64,000 nucleotides of DNA from Acidobacteriota bacterium (GTDB taxonomy: Bacteria; Acidobacteriota; Terriglobia; Terriglobales; Acidobacteriaceae): assembly GCA_021780075.1 (NCBI GenBank), contig JAJXZL010000003.1, positions 31,442-95,441 on the forward strand, in the 5' to 3' direction. The notes under the pieces are model-generated. The model did no database searches and was not told the origin of the DNA. It saw only the letters and a list, made by a program, of their open reading frames with translations. Positions 7,869 to 17,921 of this stretch are shown here, piece by piece. The stretch's first letter is position 1. Every line of letters begins with the position of its first letter. The translations under genes were made by a program, and so were the position numbers.

Positions 7869-9401
7869 TCAGTCGGCTTCGTCGGCTATCGATAGCGCCT
7901 GTACTTTGCTGTGCTTGACGGAGTATCCGAAGTAGATGATCAAACCGACGAGCAGCCAGCCAAACATGACCATCCAGGTGATGAGCGGCAGGTTGGTCAT
8001 CAAGTAGAGCGCCGTAATAATGCCGAGTATCGGCACCAGCGGAACCAGCGGCGTACGGAAGGGCCTGTGCATGTCAGGATGCCGCACGCGCAAGACCCAC
8101 ACACCTGCACATACGATGGTGAATGCGAGCAAGGTGCCGATATTCACGAGTTCGGCAAGCCGGTCAATGGGAAGAAAGCCGGGCATGATGGCCACAATAG
8201 CGCCAACCACGATGGTTGAGATCCACGGCGTGCGAAATTTGGGATGAATCTCCGAGGCCCACTTGGGGAGCAAACCATCGCGGGACATGGAGAAGAAGAC
8301 GCGCGACTGGCCCAGCAGCATGACCAGCATCACGGTTGCCAGTCCAAACACTGCGCCAATCTTCACCAGCAGGGATCCCCACTTGACGCCTGTCGCGTCA
8401 ATGCCCAGCGCTACCGGATCAGCAACGTTCAGCGACTTGTAATTCACCAGGCCGGTAAGCACGGTGGACACGACAATATAAAGAATCGTGCAGATCACGA
8501 GCGAGCCGAGGATGCCGAGAGGCATATCCTTCTGCGGATTCTTTGCCTCCTGCGCCGCGGTTGAAACGGCGTCAAAGCCGATGTAGGCGAAGAAAATGGA
8601 TGCGGCGCCGGTGGCAATGCCTTTGAATCCGAAATTTCCGTGCCCGTCGGACGGGGGGAAGTACGGGTGCCAGTTGGCCCAGGCCAGATGCGGGTGCTTC
8701 GCGATGAAGTAGATGCCGATGACGAGGAAGACACCTACAATTCCGAGCTTGACCACCACGATGGTCGAGTTCAGATTGGCCGATTCCTTAATGCCAATTA
8801 CCAGTACGGTAGTGACCAGCAGAATGGCGAGAATGGCGACAAGATTGAAGAGCCCTGTCGCGTGCTGCAACCCGACGGGACTGACGCCCGCAGGCAGCGA
8901 GGCCTGGGGCATCCAGCGATTCTGAAAGAAGACCAGCGGAGTGCCGGGGGTGGCCGTGAGCTGCGGCGGGATGTAAATATGCAACTGCTGCAGAAGGCTG
9001 TTGAAGTATCCTGCCCAGCCCGAGGCAACGGTTGCCGCACCAAAGCCGTACTCCAGTCCCAGATCCCAGCCGATAATCCAGGCCACAAACTCGCCCAGCG
9101 TTGCATATCCGTATGTATAGGCTGAGCCTGCAATGGGAATGATGGAAGCGAATTCGGCGTAGCAGAGTCCGGCAAAGGCACAGGTGATGCCGGCAAGTAC
9201 AAAGCTCAGGGCCACCGCGGGGCCTGCGTGGACGGCTGCGGCCTGGCCTGTAAGCACGAAGATTCCGGCGCCGATAATGGCGCCGATGCCAAGGGTAATC
9301 AGGTTCATCGCTCCGAGTGAGCGCTTGAGCGTGTGTTCGCCCTCTTCATTCGCCTCTTGCGTAAGGAGCGACATGGGCTTGATGCGAAGCAGTCTGGACA
9401 T
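7869..9401 (-). CDS. APC-superfamily amino acid permease (CAT-like)
   Basis: This is a 510-residue inner-membrane amino acid transporter with about 12 hydrophobic segments. The first helix holds the substrate/ion-binding glycine motif GAIIGAGIFVLTG, typical of APC transporters, and the long fused helices with FAYIGFDAVSTAAQEAKNPQKDMP match the cationic amino acid transporter (YfnA/CAT) branch. The substrate cannot be read from sequence. It starts 18 bases after the preceding permease; the nearest Shine-Dalgarno (GGAGG) is 13 bases from the ATG and lies in a small GAGGA/TCCTC hairpin. It ends the thiE-permease-permease unit. Confidence 0.9.
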   Translation of the reverse strand: MSRLLRIKPMSLLTQEANEEGEHTLKRSLGAMNLITLGIGAIIGAGIFVLTGQAAAVHAGPAVALSFVLAGITCAFAGLCYAEFASIIPIAGSAYTYGYATLGEFVAWIIGWDLGLEYGFGAATVASGWAGYFNSLLQQLHIYIPPQLTATPGTPLVFFQNRWMPQASLPAGVSPVGLQHATGLFNLVAILAILLVTTVLVIGIKESANLNSTIVVVKLGIVGVFLVIGIYFIAKHPHLAWANWHPYFPPSDGHGNFGFKGIATGAASIFFAYIGFDAVSTAAQEAKNPQKDMPLGILGSLVICTILYIVVSTVLTGLVNYKSLNVADPVALGIDATGVKWGSLLVKIGAVFGLATVMLVMLLGQSRVFFSMSRDGLLPKWASEIHPKFRTPWISTIVVGAIVAIMPGFLPIDRLAELVNIGTLLAFTIVCAGVWVLRVRHPDMHRPFRTPLVPLVPILGIITALYLMTNLPLITWMVMFGWLLVGLIIYFGYSVKHSKVQALSIADEAD

Positions 9402-9419
9402 GAACGAGGAACTTCCTCC

Positions 9420-11000
9420 TCAACGGTTAATACCTGAAACTGAAGCCGAAGGACGCGCAGAGCGCCGCGACCAGAAGAGATACACGGGAATGCCGAGCAG
9501 GACGAGCACCAGGCCCGGCCACGTGTATTGAGGCTTGTAACGCAATAATACGACACAGATCCATGTAGCCATCACGATGTAAAGCGCGGGCAGCACAGGA
9601 TAGCCCAGCGCCTTGTAAGGCCGCGGTGCATCGGGCCGCTTGAAGCGCAGCACGAACAAGCCCGCGATGGTGAGGATATAAAACACCAGCACGGCGAAGA
9701 TGATGTAGTCCAGCAACTGGCTGTAGGAGCCCGAGAGGCACAGCAGCGTTGCCCAGCAGGCCTGGACAGCCAAACCAGCCGCCGGTGTCTTGTAGCGCGG
9801 GTGCAGCCTGCCCACGGACTTGAAAAACAGACCGTCCCGGCTCATTGCGTAGTAGACGCGCGCCCCGGCCAGCGACAGGCCGTTGGCGCAGCCAAACGTC
9901 GAGATGAGGATGGCTGCGGCCATCAACTGCGCTCCGCCGGAGTGGAAAATCTGCTCCAGCACTGCCGTGGCCACGCGATCTTCCGTGGCATGTTGCAGTC
10001 CCCGCGCCATCACCGTGGCGCCATGCGGGTCACCGTGCATGGGCAGCACCAACAGGTAGCCCAGCGACACAAGGAAGTACACCGTGAGCACGAATCCAGC
10101 GCCAAGCACCAGCGAGAGAGGCAGATTGCGCCGCGGATTCTTGACTTCACCCGCAGTGAACGTGACGTTGTTCCACGCATCGGCAGAAAACAGCGAACCC
10201 ACCTGCACCACGGCAAGAATCACCAGCAGGTTGACCATGACCATTGGCCCGCCAATGCCCACCTGTACCGGATGCAGCGCGCTCCACCCCGCGTTCTTCC
10301 AGAACTGGTGCCAGCCTTCGCCGAAGTTGGCGTTCCATGCGGTTGCGTTGGGACCGAGGGTGAATGCAAGCAGCACCAGCGCGGCCAGGGACAGTGCCTT
10401 CGCCGTGGTAAAGATGTTCTGGATAAACGCACCCAACCGCAGGCCAAACATGTTGACCACTGCCAGCAGAATCACGATCGCAATGCCGGTCAGGTTTGCC
10501 GTATTGACGCCGATCTCCATGTTGCCCAGCATCATGGGCCCCACCTGGAATGCTGGCACATGCGCGATATGCCAAAGCCAGTGCGATGTGGAGACAGTGG
10601 GAAAAAATACGCCGAGAAATTTGGCAAAGGCCACGCAGACGGCGGCGATGGTGCCGGTCTGAATCACCAGGAAGAGCGTCCATCCGTAGAGAAATCCCCA
10701 CAGCGGCCCGAGCGACTCTCGCAGGTAAACGTACTGGCCGCCGGCCTTGGGCATCATGGCCGCCAGCTCGCCATAACTCAGCGCGCCGATCATGGTCATG
10801 ATTGCGGTGACCACCCAGGCCGCCAGCAGAAGTGCGGGCGAGTCAGTGCCGCGCGCAATGTCCGCGTCCACAAGAAAAATGCCGGACCCAATCATCGACC
10901 CTGCAACGATGGCTGTGGCGCTGAACAGGCCGAGACTCTGAACCAACCTTTGCGCATCGGTTGCAGATTCCGGATCAGGAGTGAGGTTTGCGGTTGTCAC
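9420..11000 (-). CDS. APC-superfamily amino acid permease
   Basis: This is a second inner-membrane amino acid/polyamine/organocation permease of about 526 residues and roughly 12 hydrophobic segments. The first helix carries ATAIVAGSMIGSGIFLV, and GGQYVYLRESLGPLWGFLYGW matches the LAT/APC type. The open frame extends far upstream, but that part overlaps thiE and looks non-coding. The GTG at 11000 is the only suitable start just before the first helix; its ribosome-binding site is weak. It sits 82 bases after thiE and 18 before the next permease. The substrate is unknown. Confidence 0.88.
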   Translation of the reverse strand: MTTANLTPDPESATDAQRLVQSLGLFSATAIVAGSMIGSGIFLVDADIARGTDSPALLLAAWVVTAIMTMIGALSYGELAAMMPKAGGQYVYLRESLGPLWGFLYGWTLFLVIQTGTIAAVCVAFAKFLGVFFPTVSTSHWLWHIAHVPAFQVGPMMLGNMEIGVNTANLTGIAIVILLAVVNMFGLRLGAFIQNIFTTAKALSLAALVLLAFTLGPNATAWNANFGEGWHQFWKNAGWSALHPVQVGIGGPMVMVNLLVILAVVQVGSLFSADAWNNVTFTAGEVKNPRRNLPLSLVLGAGFVLTVYFLVSLGYLLVLPMHGDPHGATVMARGLQHATEDRVATAVLEQIFHSGGAQLMAAAILISTFGCANGLSLAGARVYYAMSRDGLFFKSVGRLHPRYKTPAAGLAVQACWATLLCLSGSYSQLLDYIIFAVLVFYILTIAGLFVLRFKRPDAPRPYKALGYPVLPALYIVMATWICVVLLRYKPQYTWPGLVLVLLGIPVYLFWSRRSARPSASVSGINR

Positions 11001-11082
11001 CTTGATTGGTTTTACTCGAACGGGCTGAGGGTTGTCTTCCCTTTTTGCACGGTGTTTTTGATTCCGCGGGGTTTCCCTGACC

Positions 11083-11724
11083 TCAACCAAGCTGCTGCAG
11101 CCAGCGGCGGAACTCGGCGGCAGGATCATCAGCGCGGAAGATGGCCGCGGAGACGGCGACGGTGGTGGCTCCGGCAGCGAGTATGGCCGCGGCAGTGGCC
11201 AGCGTGATGCCTGCCGCAGCGACGAGAACGGTGTCCGGTCCGGCCTGAGCACGAAGGCGTCGCACGCCCTCCACGCCGATGGGCGGCTTGTCCGTCTGCT
11301 TGGTCGTTGTGGGAAAGACGGGGCCGATGGCGAGGTAGTCGGCGGGTTCAGCGAGAATGCCGGGCAGGAGCGCATCGCTGCCGCCGAAGGTTCCGACGAT
11401 TTGGCTCGGGCCGAGAAGGCGGCGGGCCTCGGCCGGCGGCATGTCGCCTGCATCGACGTGAACGCCGTCAAAGCCGGTAGCGGCGACGAGGTCGGCGCGG
11501 TCGTCAAGGATGAGCTTGACCTGCCCGGCGGGCATGGCAGCGCGCAGGGTGGCTGCGTCGGCGAGGAGTTCTGCGTCGGAGCCGGTCTTGTTGCGGTATT
11601 CGATCAGGGTGACGCCTGCATCTGTGAGCGACCTGCCGAGCCGTTGCAGGTATTCGGCGCGGCCAGTGGCGGGAATCGTGGCGGAATCAAGGATGGGATA
11701 AATGCGCGGAAATGAAAAGGCCAT
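11083..11724 (-). CDS. thiE: thiamine-phosphate synthase
   Basis: ThiE joins HMP pyrophosphate and thiazole phosphate to make thiamine phosphate. The 213-residue TIM-barrel protein shows the pyrophosphate-binding GPVFPTTTKQ motif, the metal-binding DDRADL and GVHVDAGDMPPAEARRLLG, and a C-terminal TVLVAAAGITLATA in place of the usual VAIGGI. These variants make it somewhat divergent, so a TenI-like role cannot be excluded. The 66 bases upstream are too short for a TPP riboswitch, and none is seen. The two permeases follow on the same strand. Confidence 0.85.
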   Translation of the reverse strand: MAFSFPRIYPILDSATIPATGRAEYLQRLGRSLTDAGVTLIEYRNKTGSDAELLADAATLRAAMPAGQVKLILDDRADLVAATGFDGVHVDAGDMPPAEARRLLGPSQIVGTFGGSDALLPGILAEPADYLAIGPVFPTTTKQTDKPPIGVEGVRRLRAQAGPDTVLVAAAGITLATAAAILAAGATTVAVSAAIFRADDPAAEFRRWLQQLG

Positions 11725-11790
11725 GCATCAAGGGTAGATGCATGGCCGGGTGGTTGTCAGGCGGCGCTTTGCCGTGGCTGACGACTTTGG

Positions 11791-12294
11791 CTACATTTCG
11801 TCGGCCGAAGGGCCGTACATGCCCGGAACTCTGGCGTTGAGCAAGCGCAGGTACACGCTGAGCTGGGCACGGTGATGCACCATGTGGCTGAGCACGAACT
11901 CGCGGAAGACCTGGTGGCGCGGCGAGTCAATAAATACCTGCCCGCCGAAGACGAATTTCCAGTTGTCATCCCACTTGCTGAGTGGAAGAGAGGCCAACGT
12001 AGCGCGAACCTTGGGCAGCCCTTCGTCGAATTTTTTGAGGATCTCGTCCCTGCTGGCGGGAACGTACGGATCCCACTTGTGGTCTGCGGGAAACTCAAGC
12101 TTGTCGGTGGTGAGCGAATGGAGAGCCCAGTCGCCGGTCATGTCCGTGAGGTGGCCAGCGAGACGGCCCAGGCTCATGGATTTGGTGTGCGGTTGGTAGC
12201 TCAGATCGGCATCAGCGGGGATGGCTGCGAGAATCTGGCGGGTTTTGGCGGTCTCGCGTTCGTACTCGGCTGCAAGCTCTTTTTGAAAGTCCAT
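11791..12294 (-). CDS. DinB-family protein
   Basis: This is a 167-residue four-helix-bundle protein of the DinB/YfiT-like superfamily, whose members are often metal-dependent thiol transferases or damage-induced proteins of unclear role. The putative metal triad is visible: His48 (GRLAGHLTDM) and His137/His141 (SHMVHHRAQ). The ATG at 12294 has an excellent AAGGAGG site seven bases upstream. The open frame continues upstream, but that part spans a low-complexity G/C run and is unlikely to be translated. The true reaction is unknown. Confidence 0.88.
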   Translation of the reverse strand: MDFQKELAAEYERETAKTRQILAAIPADADLSYQPHTKSMSLGRLAGHLTDMTGDWALHSLTTDKLEFPADHKWDPYVPASRDEILKKFDEGLPKVRATLASLPLSKWDDNWKFVFGGQVFIDSPRHQVFREFVLSHMVHHRAQLSVYLRLLNARVPGMYGPSADEM

Positions 12295-12633
12295 ATACAG
12301 GCCTCCTTTTGCCGAAGACAGGATAGACGAGCCTAAAGGAAAAAGCGAAGAAAAAGCGATAAAGATTCGGAGATTTTCTGCCTGCCTTTGTGGAAAACCG
12401 CACGTATGTTTGCCGGGGGGGGGGTAGGGGGGTGGGGGGGTGGTACCGACCGGCAGCATACTGGACAGCTTTCTACTGACCCAATTCCATTGTGCCGGAA
12501 TGAGGGGAAATGATCTGCAAAATGGGGAGAGAAATTTTGGGAAGGTGGCGGGGTGAGGGTTATGGTCTCCCACCCAAATTTCGCGGACAGGGATGAAAGG
12601 TCGGGGTGGAAGGGTGAGACAACGAGAGGGGCG
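12295..12633. other. intergenic region with a guanine-run tract
   Basis: This 339-base gap between DinB and the methyltransferase holds no believable gene. Its main feature is the G-run at 12415-12443: runs of 10, 6 and 7 guanines separated by one or two bases, then GG. It can satisfy a G-quadruplex pattern on the plus strand. It lies 120 bases upstream of DinB, within a possible promoter or leader. Confidence 0.6.
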
Positions 12634-13254
12634 TTAGAGCGTGGAGTGCTCCGCTTTGCGGACGACCCAGGTGGTCATGGCGCGCAGATCCTGAACGAGG
12701 GTGGTTTTGATGGGATCGGCGAGCTGGCCCATGCGCTCTGTGCAGGCGAGAAGCAGGGGCTCATCGACGAGATAGCGAATGGAGCCGTCGGGCGATTTAT
12801 AGCGGCGGCCTTCGATGAGCTCGATGCGGTGCTCCATGCCGATGGAGGAGCCGAGGCGGGAAAAGAAGAGTCCGCCGGGCTTGAGGCAGCGGAAGGTGCC
12901 GCGGAGCATGGCTTCAAAGTGGGCGTCGTCGCGCGCGAAGTGAAGGACGGTGTTGATGATGACAACGTCGGCCAAAGCGGCAGGAAAGGACATCTCTTCG
13001 ACCGGCTCGACGCGAAAGTTGGAGGCAGGAAGCGATGGGGCAAGCGAATGCGCCATGTTGCGCACGGTCTCCACTTCTTCGGGGTTGGCGTCGGCGGCAG
13101 AGACGTCATACCCCTCGCGGAGGAAATACACGAGGTTGCGGCCGGAGCCGCAACCAGCGTCGAGGATGCGCATGCCGGGTGTGATGCGGCCTTTGAGGAT
13201 CTGATCGAAGAGGTAGATGTCGATCTGACCGAATTGCTCCTGGAGAGTGGGCAT
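12634..13254 (-). CDS. class I SAM-dependent methyltransferase
   Basis: This is a 206-residue Rossmann-fold methyltransferase. Motif I is LDAGCGSGRNLVYF (residues 31-44), the acidic end of strand 2 is in SAADANPEEV, and ADVVIINTVLHFARDD and CLKPGGLFFSRLG are motifs IV and V/VI of the UbiE/MethyltransfF_11 type. Both the methyl acceptor and the pathway are unknown. It is transcribed toward DinB but separated from it by 339 bases. Confidence 0.88.
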   Translation of the reverse strand: MPTLQEQFGQIDIYLFDQILKGRITPGMRILDAGCGSGRNLVYFLREGYDVSAADANPEEVETVRNMAHSLAPSLPASNFRVEPVEEMSFPAALADVVIINTVLHFARDDAHFEAMLRGTFRCLKPGGLFFSRLGSSIGMEHRIELIEGRRYKSPDGSIRYLVDEPLLLACTERMGQLADPIKTTLVQDLRAMTTWVVRKAEHSTL

Positions 13255-13424
13255 AAGGTTTCCTCACGATAGCATGGCGCGGAGATGGAGGGCCGCGCTG
13301 CCAGGTTGAAGCCGTGCCCTTCAAAAATCCGCTATCGGCATGAGACTTTCGTTGACTTCAGCATGTGGTGGGCATAGTATTCGATGCCATCCCGGGCTCC
13401 CAACTTCCTACCAGGAGACGGATT

Positions 13425-13751
13425 ATGTATTCACGAGTGATCACCTGCGATATCCAGCCAGCTCACATTAGCGAATTCCGGAACATTGTGAACGAGGAAC
13501 TGCTGCCACGCATCCAGGCACAGCCGGGATTCATGGAGAACATCGAATCGGTTGACCCGGCAACAGGCAAATATTGTTGCGTCACGCTTTGGGAGAACGA
13601 AAAAGCCATTGAGAATTACGACAATGGCCTCTTTCGTGAGATCGCGTCAAAGCTGATGCCCATGATGCAGGGAAACCCCGTTGTGCAAACGCTGCCCGTT
13701 GACAATGCCTCCGCGCACCACATGAAGGCGGGCAGAGCCGTGGCGGCGTAG
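13425..13751 (+). CDS. ABM/dimeric alpha-beta barrel family protein
   Basis: This 108-residue protein resembles the antibiotic biosynthesis monooxygenase (ABM)/dimeric alpha-beta barrel group: YSRVITCDIQPAHISEFRNIV, then QPGFMENIESVDPATGKYCCVTLWENEKAIENY. Members include small oxygenases and haem- or quinone-related enzymes, and many are uncharacterised. The ATG at 13425 has AGGAG seven bases upstream; the longer open frame before it has no such site. It stands alone between two minus-strand genes. Confidence 0.8.
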   Translation: MYSRVITCDIQPAHISEFRNIVNEELLPRIQAQPGFMENIESVDPATGKYCCVTLWENEKAIENYDNGLFREIASKLMPMMQGNPVVQTLPVDNASAHHMKAGRAVAA

Positions 13752-13886
13752 GGCCGAAAGCCACTTTCCGCAACTGGCACGCCTTGTACCGTGCGTGGGG
13801 GATTCCCTGCGCCAAATCAGATGCGCAACGCAGACTCTTGCCCTCGTCGCACTGTGTTCAGCAGGCGGGGACCACGCCTCAATGAT

Positions 13887-15239
<1,353 letters not shown>

Positions 15240-15381
15240 TCATATCCCTTTAAAAGCGGGGTTAGCGTTGGTCAGCGGAGTTGGCGAGAGGCTTACGCGC
15301 CTGTCAGAACAGCTCAGCGCAAATTGTGCTTGATGCGCCGCCCCTGCCAGCCCCCTCCTTTTGCGCATTCCACATATCCGG
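15240..15381 (-). other. accB-accC spacer
   Basis: A 142-base gap separates accB and accC, which usually abut. I see no clear hairpin, promoter or open frame other than the accC ribosome-binding site. Confidence 0.4.
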
Positions 15382-15873
15382 CTAGGTTTGACGGATGGAG
15401 AAGAGCGGCTGGCCGAACTCGATGGGCTGGCCGTTGGTGACGAGGCAGCGCACGATTTCGCCGGAGGCGTCCGCTTCAATCTCGTTCATCAGCTTCATGG
15501 CTTCGACGATGCAAATGACCTGTCCCTTTTCGACGTGGTCGCCGGTGGAGACGAAGGGCGATGCGCCGGGCGAAGGCGAGCCGTAAAAGGTGCCGACAAT
15601 GGGCGACTTGACGATGTGCAGTCCGGTATCCGGGTCGGCCTCCTGGGCGGCCGCAGGCTGCGCGGCTGCCGCAGCTGCCACCTGTGGATGCGCGGCCGGA
15701 GCCGGAACCAGAAGGCGCGCGGCGAGATCAGACAAGGCGGCCTGCGAGGTCTCCGGCTGATTGAATTTGAGGCGTATCTTCATGTCGCCGCGGTCAAGGT
15801 CAAACTCGGCGACCTGGTACTGCTTCAGGAACTCGATCAGTTCTTTCAGATCCTGTATATCCTGTGGTTTCAT
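15382..15873 (-). CDS. accB: biotin carboxyl carrier protein of acetyl-CoA carboxylase
   Basis: AccB carries biotin between AccC and the carboxyltransferase. The 163-residue protein has an N-terminal helical segment (MKPQDIQDLKELIEFLKQ), an Ala/Pro-rich linker (about 60-85) and a C-terminal biotinyl domain. The biotinylated lysine is in the EAMKLMNEIEA motif and the domain-specific thumb is in GSPSPGASPFVSTGD. It lies 40 bases after the M24 peptidase gene and upstream of accC. Confidence 0.97.
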   Translation of the reverse strand: MKPQDIQDLKELIEFLKQYQVAEFDLDRGDMKIRLKFNQPETSQAALSDLAARLLVPAPAAHPQVAAAAAAQPAAAQEADPDTGLHIVKSPIVGTFYGSPSPGASPFVSTGDHVEKGQVICIVEAMKLMNEIEADASGEIVRCLVTNGQPIEFGQPLFSIRQT

Positions 15874-15913
15874 TCGTTCCTTGCCTCTCCCGGTGGTTCC
15901 GGGATGGATTGGG

Positions 15914-17005
15914 TCACAACTCTATGAGGGCTTTGGGTGCGGGAGTGAGCACCTGCCCTCCGGTTCGGGTTACAGCCACCATGTCTTCAATGCGAATGCC
16001 GAACTGGCCCGCAAGATAGATTCCGGGTTCAATCGTGACCACCATGCCGGGAAGCAGCCTGGTAGTCTGTCCGGCGCCGATACGTGGCGACTCGTGTATC
16101 TCCAGGCCGACCCCGTGGCCGGTGGAGTGGGAAAACGCTTCAGCCAAACCAGCCCTGCGCAACACGCCGCGGGCTGCCTCATCCACTTCTTCGCACCGGA
16201 CGCCCGCGCTCACGGCGGCTACGCCTGCCTGTTGCGCCTCAAGCACCGCCTGGTATGCGTCGCGTTCATTCGCCCTTGGCGTTCCCAGGTAGACAGTGCG
16301 GGTCATATCCGAGCAATAACCTTTGAGGATAACACCGAAGTCGAGGGTCAGGAAGCCTCTGCGGGGCAGCCGCTCCTGGGTGGCGCGGCCATGCGGCAAA
16401 GCCGAACGGACCCCCGAGGCAACGATGGTCTCAAACGACATGCCCTCGGCGCCAAGCAGGCGTGCCTGATGCTCGAGTTCGGCAGCGACTTCAAACTCCG
16501 CCAGGCCGGGCCGGAGGAATCCCAGGATGTGGTCGAAAAGGGAGCAGCCGACGAGGGCCGCCTCAATCATGATGGTGAGCTCTTCCTCGTCCTTGACCCA
16601 GCGCAGGGGCTCGACGAGCGGCGCGGCCAGCGCGGCGAGGAAACTGCGCCGGAGGCGCGAGGGCAAGGCGGTCTTCCATCGGGCCAGCTCAGCCACGGTG
16701 GTGTGTGCGGGGTCGAAACCGGCGAACTCGACGCCCGGCTGCGCGGCCAACCATTGCACGGCAGCTACCGCCGGCGAACTGGAAACGATTTGCACCTGTG
16801 CGCTTTTGACCTCGTCGGCTGCCTGCGCGATGTAGCGGCCGTCGGTGAAGAGGCGCGCGGCGCGGCTGGTGACGGCCAGGGCGGCGCTGGAACCAGTAAA
16901 TCCAGAGAGATAGCGGAGATCAGGCAGGTGGGTAACGAGCAGGCCGTGAAGGCCCGCACGGGTTATCCGGCGGCGAAGCTGACCGATGCGGCGTAAGTGG
17001 TCCAC
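15914..17005 (-). CDS. M24-family Xaa-Pro aminopeptidase-like peptidase
   Basis: This is a cytoplasmic pita-bread metallopeptidase of 363 residues that probably removes N-terminal residues preceding proline. The N-terminal creatinase-like domain (1-130, HLPDLRYLSGFTGSSAAL) is followed by the catalytic domain with all five expected metal ligands: two Asp in LTLDFGVILKGYCSDMTRT, His in STGHGVGLEIHE, Glu in VTIEPGIYL and Glu in GIRIEDMVAVT. The link with accB is positional (same strand, 40 bases) and seems common in this phylum, though I cannot check that here. Confidence 0.92.
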   Translation of the reverse strand: MDHLRRIGQLRRRITRAGLHGLLVTHLPDLRYLSGFTGSSAALAVTSRAARLFTDGRYIAQAADEVKSAQVQIVSSSPAVAAVQWLAAQPGVEFAGFDPAHTTVAELARWKTALPSRLRRSFLAALAAPLVEPLRWVKDEEELTIMIEAALVGCSLFDHILGFLRPGLAEFEVAAELEHQARLLGAEGMSFETIVASGVRSALPHGRATQERLPRRGFLTLDFGVILKGYCSDMTRTVYLGTPRANERDAYQAVLEAQQAGVAAVSAGVRCEEVDEAARGVLRRAGLAEAFSHSTGHGVGLEIHESPRIGAGQTTRLLPGMVVTIEPGIYLAGQFGIRIEDMVAVTRTGGQVLTPAPKALIEL

Positions 17006-17062
17006 CGCAATGTTGTATCACGGACGAGCAGAATCAAGTATTTCGGCCTTTGGTGCAACGGG

Positions 17063-17320
17063 CTATTTTGCTTTTGACAGGATCGCCAAGAGTGCTGCTA
17101 CGACAGTGGCCAAAATTGTCCAGAACAACCACCGCCTATAGCGGGGCAGAAGGCTGCCTGGAAAAAGCTGTTCGTATGAATCCGCTACTTCATCTCCACC
17201 TTTTCTCCACCATGCCATCTTGTCAGAGGCTCGTCGGGTCACGCGGACTCTCATGATGAGTTCGCCGACTAACTCTAATAGAACGGCGATGACCAGAAGT
17301 GTGAAGAAAACGCCAACCAT
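17063..17320 (-). CDS. small two-helix membrane protein of unknown function
   Basis: This 85-residue frame has hydrophobic segments at residues 2-22 and about 63-82, with a charged middle part (RVTRRASDKMAWWRKGGDEV). That gives a short protein with both ends on the same side of the membrane. Its codons are clearly less GC-rich at third positions than those of its neighbours. The start is supported only by a weak AGG. I recognise no family. It lies between the HTH gene and the M24 peptidase on the same strand. Confidence 0.55.
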   Translation of the reverse strand: MVGVFFTLLVIAVLLELVGELIMRVRVTRRASDKMAWWRKGGDEVADSYEQLFPGSLLPRYRRWLFWTILATVVAALLAILSKAK

Positions 17321-17383
17321 TTGGAGCCTGCTGTGGGCTCGGGATGACCGAGCATCTCAAAAAGTCTTTCCCGAAGGCCTACC

Positions 17384-17653
17384 CTACATTGCCGGCCGAA
17401 CGGGCTTCTTTTGATGCGGGTCGAGTTCCGCTTCGGCGGCCTGCTGGTCGGACTGGCGGTCCATCCACTCGTCGAGGCGGGAGCGCTTGAAGCGCCAGCG
17501 GTTGCCGAGCTTGAAGGCGGGAACGAAGCCCTCGGAGGCGTACTTGTAAAGGGTGTCGGGCGAGATGCCGAGGTAGTCGGAGGCCTGGCGGATGTCCATG
17601 ACCTCGCGCACTTCGGGAACCAGCAGATTAGAGCGGGCGGCGGCGTGGCGCAT
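17384..17653 (-). CDS. excisionase/AlpA-type helix-turn-helix protein
   Basis: This is an 89-residue DNA-binding protein with a MerR-like winged helix of the HTH_17 (excisionase) family: MDIRQASDYLGISPDTLYKYASEG, then FKLGNRWRFKRSRLDEWM. Such proteins are transcriptional regulators or excision factors; no integrase or prophage is nearby, so a housekeeping regulator is more likely. The ATG at 17653 has a strong AGGAGGG site five bases upstream, which decides it over a longer frame. The C-terminus is charged and possibly disordered. Confidence 0.82.
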   Translation of the reverse strand: MRHAAARSNLLVPEVREVMDIRQASDYLGISPDTLYKYASEGFVPAFKLGNRWRFKRSRLDEWMDRQSDQQAAEAELDPHQKKPVRPAM

Positions 17654-17921
17654 GATTTCCCTCCTGAGGGGCTTGGCGCCCGCAGGCAAGATTCCGGCAA
17701 AATTGCCGGTAATCCTGTATATAACGCGGTTTCAGCCGCCAATTCAAGGAATTTCCGGGAAATGAACGGGTATTCATGGGCTTTGGCGGCGCGGATTGGG
17801 CGGCTCGATGTCCTGCCGTCAAAGCCACAGCCCAGCCGGTTGGGGCTGGCTGCGGGGCCAGCCCCAAGAACTTGGGATATTGGAGCAGATGGTGCGTGCG
17901 CGGCTGGCTTTTTGCGCCGCG

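Noticed and set aside
11012..11050. GTG-initiated 12-codon frame before the permease, a possible leader peptide.
   Set aside because: There is no ribosome-binding site, no regulatory codon run and no attenuator hairpin.
11001..11507. N-terminal extension of the first permease frame.
   Set aside because: It overlaps thiE, is Ser/Pro/Arg-rich and has no ribosome-binding site; the permease fold begins after the GTG at 11000.
11725..11790. Possible TPP riboswitch upstream of thiE.
   Set aside because: The gap is only 66 bases and lacks the CUGAGA and related conserved parts.
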